A stretch of 64,000 nt of DNA from Tenrec ecaudatus (Eukaryota > Chordata > Mammalia > Afrosoricida > Tenrecidae): positions 11,491,497 to 11,555,496 of the forward strand of contig NC_134542.1 in NCBI RefSeq assembly GCF_050624435.1, written 5' to 3'. Below the pieces are notes generated by a model. It worked only from the letters and a program-made list of their open reading frames with translations. It was not told the origin of the DNA and did not search any database. A program made the position numbers and the translations under genes. Shown piece after piece: positions 59,650 through 64,000 of this stretch (position 1 is the stretch's first letter; every line of letters starts with the position of its first letter).

Positions 59650-60855
59650 TGGGAAAATTAAAAAATGTCTTCGACTCTTTCTGTAAAAAGGATCACACTT
59701 AGGATTCTCTGTGAAAATCAGAAATTCAAGGATAACTTCGATGGGAAGAAGTAATATAAAAATCTACACTTGCTCACAATGGACATAGTCTAAGAACTTG
59801 CTAGTAGATACAGTTAAAACTTAAGTGTTTATAAACCTTAAGTGTTTATAAATCAGTGTTTTAATATCCCCCTCCCCCAACACACACACACACACACACA
59901 ATTTCGGTTTCCTTCTCCAATATTAAGTCCCAGTTAAGCCCGTTGTCCTATCAAAATCAGATCCACGTTGTACATGGACTTACTTTTCCAAATGGCATTT
60001 TTCCGGCACAGGTTAACTTTAGTTGGTGAAGCCTCCCTGCATTCATTAATTAATTTGACTTGGCAAAAGTGAGACGTGAGAAACTCTAGCCTCTTTTGCC
60101 CCCAAAGTTTTCAAAGTGGAACCTGATGTGCCCCATTGTTCAAAAGTTGTTGAGTAGGCAGGTGGCAGCGTTCCAGAGACCCTTCGCTTCTGTGAGCCCA
60201 CGAGGTACCATTGGCCCTCACGGGCCTGGGTTGTTTAGAGAACTCACCAAGAGTGATGCTAATCAGCTCTGAAGAAACCCCAATGGCTTGTTCATTTCCC
60301 ACAGGACCCCCATCAGAAATGTCTGCAGGTCACTGATTCTGGAGAAAGCCTCTTCCATCACAGTTTGTCTGACAAGCCATAGGTCTTCAGTGGAACACTT
60401 GTTACTTGTCCGTCAATGATGTTTTAGCAGTGTTTCCCGTCACATAACCTCTTCCCCCGAACTTGCTGTAAGAAGTGAGTATGAGCAGACTTTTTCTAAG
60501 AAGGGGGCATGAATTGGTGACACGATCATCCAGGGGTGGAATGGGTAGGAACATGAGCCAGGCAGAGGCTACGGAATGTGTAATCAGAGTCGGAAAACCG
60601 ACAAGAGTCAACATTGGTATGGTGGAGGGCTAAGTCCCAAGCTGCTGGCCTTCCTAAAACTACCTGCTAAAAGTGATGGTGCACCATCATGTCTTCCGGG
60701 GACAGTTCCTTATTGTCTTGCACTTGACTGAGGAGGGAACAAAAACCCAGCGGGGCAGCTGATCCGTTTCAGATCTGCTCACATGCAGATGAGCCTTAAG
60801 TGCGTGACTGTTGCCTCCAAAGATGAGCTGGCCGATGACTGGCCATCATTTGTCC
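59650..60855. other. Intronic, no gene recognised
   Basis: It holds a (CA)n run at 59,880-59,900 and a short tandem duplication of 'cttaagtgtttataaa' near 59,819-59,853. Confidence 0.4.
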
Positions 60856-60857
60856 TT

Positions 60858-60985
60858 AGGGGCCACTGAGTCAACGTCAACTCACAGCGACCCCGTGTGA
60901 CAGAGGAGAACTACCCCGGGCGGTTTTCCAGGCTGCTATCAGAACTGCTGCGGGCGTTGCAAGTGCTAACCTTTGGGGGCGCTCT
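60858..60985 (-). repeat. AfroSINE/RTE tail fragment
   Basis: 'gagtcaacgtcaactcacag' and 'cgaccccgtgtgacagagga' are the shared 3' end. The rest is worn. Confidence 0.5.
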
Positions 60986-61091
60986 TTTTCTCTTAGGATC
61001 GGTAATGCCATGCTCACTCTTTTTCTCAGACCTCGTGGAAGTTGATGACAAGGGCTTCAGGCTTGTAGCCTGTTTTTAAAGATGATTGAAG

Positions 61092-61290
61092 CACCCTCGG
61101 TGTCAGTCGTAGTGGTTACATGTTGGGCTACAAGGTCAGCAGTTCGAAACCACCAGCTCCTTTACGGTAGAGAGACGGGGCTTTCTACTCTTAAGACTCT
61201 TGCATTGGAGTCTCGGAAACCCTCAGGGGGCAGTTCTACCATAGGGATGCTCTGAGCTGACATCGACTCAGTGGCAGTGAATTTTTTTAA
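61092..61290 (+). repeat. AfroSINE, full length
   Basis: Head 'cagtcgtagtggttacatgt', B-box 'cagcagttcgaaaccaccag' and tail 'catcgactcagtggcagtga'. Confidence 0.8.
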
Positions 61291-62608
61291 ACAAAATTTA
61301 TATGTCCATGTTCACAAGTCTAATGGTTCCTTTAGCTGAAGGAATGAGAACTCTTATTAGTACTGTGGAAGCAGAAACACATTATTTGGGAAAACTGTCA
61401 TGGGAGAAAAATCCTAAAACACACTTCTATTCAGATGGAATAGGCATGATTCTTGGACTGTGTACGGTTAGGAACTTGACCCTCTCTTGACCTTCCATCA
61501 TTGGGTGGAGCTGCGAGCTTGTGTATGGAGATTTTCGTTTTACTAGTGCTTGAAGTTCAGTTACTGGTCAACAACAGTAAGAAGAAAGCGTTTTGTAGTC
61601 CTGCTTGCTAAGTAATTAGCCCAAAGATTTGTGCATGAAACAGGATGAGATAGAAGTGTAAGTACTGACAGTGAAGAAAAAGGGTAGCTTCCATATTGCT
61701 GAAAACCCATTTGATTCCACGGTCAGCGCTTTTGTGAAAGGAAGATTTATGCTGGCTTCTTTCTTGGTGGTGCTGAACACTGATTTGGAATTATTGTAAA
61801 GATAACGAATAATTCCAGATGGAGTCGCTCTTGCGGAAGACCATGGAAGCCAAGAGTGGAAGACCACAAAAATGTTGCCACCTTGGCCTTTGGAGATCAA
61901 ATGCACTATGATTTAATATCTCGACTGCTGGATCTGGGGCAGGAGGAAACTCTTTCTGCTTCTGTTTTGTTTTAGAAAAGTAGATGGCATCCTTAAAAAA
62001 AACAAAATCAAAAAGCCCCATCCCCATATTTCCTTGAAATCCAAGCTCCTGGGAATGCTCAGAATCACGTTGGCATTCGGGGGTGGGGGTGGTAACCACC
62101 AGGACCTTGAGCTGTCGCATCCATGGCCCTTTCTGTGGATTTTGTTTGTAATATTTTTGTCATGACTTTGGCCCGGAGCCTTCCCAGAGAGCCTTAATGC
62201 AGGGCTCTCGGAATCTGGCATCATTTCAGGGCTATAGAAACCACAACATGATATAAAAAGAAAAGAAAAAAACCCAAAATGTAGCAATTTGAATAAAAAG
62301 GAGCCCAAAATAGGATCATATGGGAACTGTTTATGGATTGGCAAATAAAAGTAGCGCAAGCCCCTCCCAGCTTGCAAGGCCTCCAGCATAGCATTCGCTA
62401 TCTAGTTCCCGGCTGCCACAGACTGGCAATGCTCCCTGTGTGCCCCAGAAGCTGCCGTCTTATCTCCCCCGCCCCCATTTATCTTTCCATTCAGAAATTA
62501 CTGCACAGCCTTTATTATGAAGGCAGGAGAGGGAAGGGGAGGCTGCTGAATGTTCTGGATCAATGTTGTGTTGGCTGGAGAGTAACAATAGGATTGGGAT
62601 AGTTTGTC
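61291..62608. other. Intronic, no gene recognised
   Basis: Unique-looking. Minus-strand frames around 61,616-62,389 have no recognisable domain. Confidence 0.35.
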
Positions 62609-62611
62609 AAC

Positions 62612-62766
62612 ATCACAAGCCAAATCCACAGCCACCGAGGCCACACCGATCCCTGGCGACCCTATAGAGGGTTTCTGAGCTTCTAGAGCTTCACAGGAGC
62701 AGCGAACCTCATCTTTCTCCTTCAGAGAGATTGGTGGGTTTGAACCACTGACCCTGAGGTGACTCT
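62612..62766 (-). repeat. AfroSINE, head missing
   Basis: Tail 'atccacagccaccgaggcca' to B-box complement 'ggtgggtttgaaccactgac'. Confidence 0.65.
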
Positions 62767-62777
62767 TTAAGGCTAGC

Positions 62778-62957
62778 AACTCAGACTCACTGCCACTGAG
62801 TGATGCCGACTAGAGAAGTGACTGGGGGTTTCCGAGACTGTGATGTTGTTGGGAGTCGAACACCCGTGTTTCTCCTGAGGAGTGGCTGGTGGTTTTGAAC
62901 TGCCAACCTCGAGGCTCACAGCCCACGGCATAGCCACTACACCACCAGGGACCCCAA
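62778..62957 (-). repeat. AfroSINE, full length
   Basis: Tail 'cagactcactgccactgagt' and head 'actacaccaccagggacccc' are clear. It lies in tandem with the preceding copy. Confidence 0.8.
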
Positions 62958-62959
62958 AG

Positions 62960-64000
62960 AATAGCAAATATAGCCCTATTTATGCACGCACTTTGTCGCA
63001 CCACGTGGGAGCTCTTTGCTTTCTCTGATTCCTTTATTTAGAAAGGTGTTTTATATTTGAACAGTTGTTCGTTTGAGTTGATCCTGTTTTTTATGAACAA
63101 CTGTTTTTCCTTTCCGAGCCCCAATTTGCAAGAGCAATGTTATATTTCCCAGTCTTCCCTGGGTCAGGAGATCAGCACACACAGCCCAGGCCCACCGTTG
63201 CTTTGTGTCTGGTGTGGGACTGCATTCAGAAGGCAAGAGCAGAGCTGAGTTGTTGCTGCAGTGACCATATTGTGGCCCTGTAAGCCAGAACACATGCACC
63301 CTGCGGCCTTTTCCAGAAAACAATGAAACACCTGCCCCCAATGTGCCAGGTAGAACAGCGAGGGCACCCTGATGTGCAAGGTGCTGTTAGTGAGAAGTCG
63401 GCAGGTAACGCTCTCACTGGGCTTCTCCCTGTCTATCTTTCTTATTCACCCTTCTCGGATTGCGTGAATCGGATGACGGCGTCTCGAGCTGTATGCCTTT
63501 AATTGCCAATATCAGATGACTTATTATGACTCCCTGACAATTTCTGAGTCAACAGTCATTGTGGGATGCCACAACCTAATGGTGATTGGCAGACAGGTGT
63601 CCCCGGAAAGGGCACTGTGTGCCACCTGGCTTGCAAGAAAGACTGCTTTAGACCTGTTCTCTCTCTCCCTCTGGAAGGTACCCAGACAGGATTTCTGTTT
63701 TTCAAAGAGCAAACTCGCGGTCAGCCTGGAGCAGCCGGCTGCTCGAGGGCCGGCCTGGGTCCTGAGGAGCGAGAGGGGCATCACATTCAGTGTCTCACCG
63801 CCTGTTCTTTGAAGTATGGGGAACAGACACTATGTGTGAGGCTGATTTGGGCGCTTGTGTGTTACTGAGATGATTTCGTGAGTTCATTCCAGGGCCTGGG
63901 AAGAATAAAAAAAAAAAATTCCCACTGAAATGGATGGTAACACCATGTCAATTTATGAAAGCTTTTGTAGGAAAAAACGTGTATTCATAGTCATTGATCA
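62960..64000. other. Intronic, no gene recognised
   Basis: No repeat or coding signal that I can support. An A-run lies near 63,909. Confidence 0.35.

Overview
This window is nuclear DNA from a placental mammal and contains one protein-coding gene, IRS1 (insulin receptor substrate 1), set in repeat-rich non-coding DNA. The repeats indicate an afrotherian. About forty copies of a tRNA-derived SINE match AfroSINE, and BovB-like RTE LINE fragments are common. A non-autonomous SPIN-type hAT element at 40,396-40,589 narrows this further. As I recall, SPIN is reported from tenrec but not from elephant or hyrax, so a tenrec such as Echinops telfairi is the best guess. That is an inference, not a proof.

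Layout. Positions 1-31,300 are upstream intergenic DNA. They hold L1, RTE, AfroSINE, mariner and solo-LTR insertions, many of them nested. The IRS1 CpG island, TATA-less promoter, 1-kb leader and single coding exon occupy about 31,000-36,082. The reading frame 32,367-36,062 encodes 1,231 residues. A splice donor lies 20 bases after the stop codon, so everything from 36,083 to the window end should be IRS1 intron 1, with the non-coding second exon outside. The first 3.8 kb of the intron has no repeat I recognise and contains a second CpG island at about 38.9-39.7 kb. From 39.9 kb onward the intron is crowded with AfroSINEs and RTE ends.

How it works together. The IRS1 promoter drives a leader with several upstream start codons, then a docking protein. 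Its PH and PTB domains bring it to the insulin and IGF1 receptors. Its tyrosine motifs recruit PI3-kinase, GRB2 and SHP2. The other elements are independent insertions whose order can often be read from target-site duplications (TSDs).

The most notable structure is at 7,905-11,720. An older LTR was split by a 3.3-kb insertion made of an antisense 5'-truncated L1 plus a 3' flank. That flank carries an exon resembling OLFML1, followed by its own polyadenylation signal, an A-run and a TSD. This is the structure expected of an L1 3' transduction that moved a gene exon.
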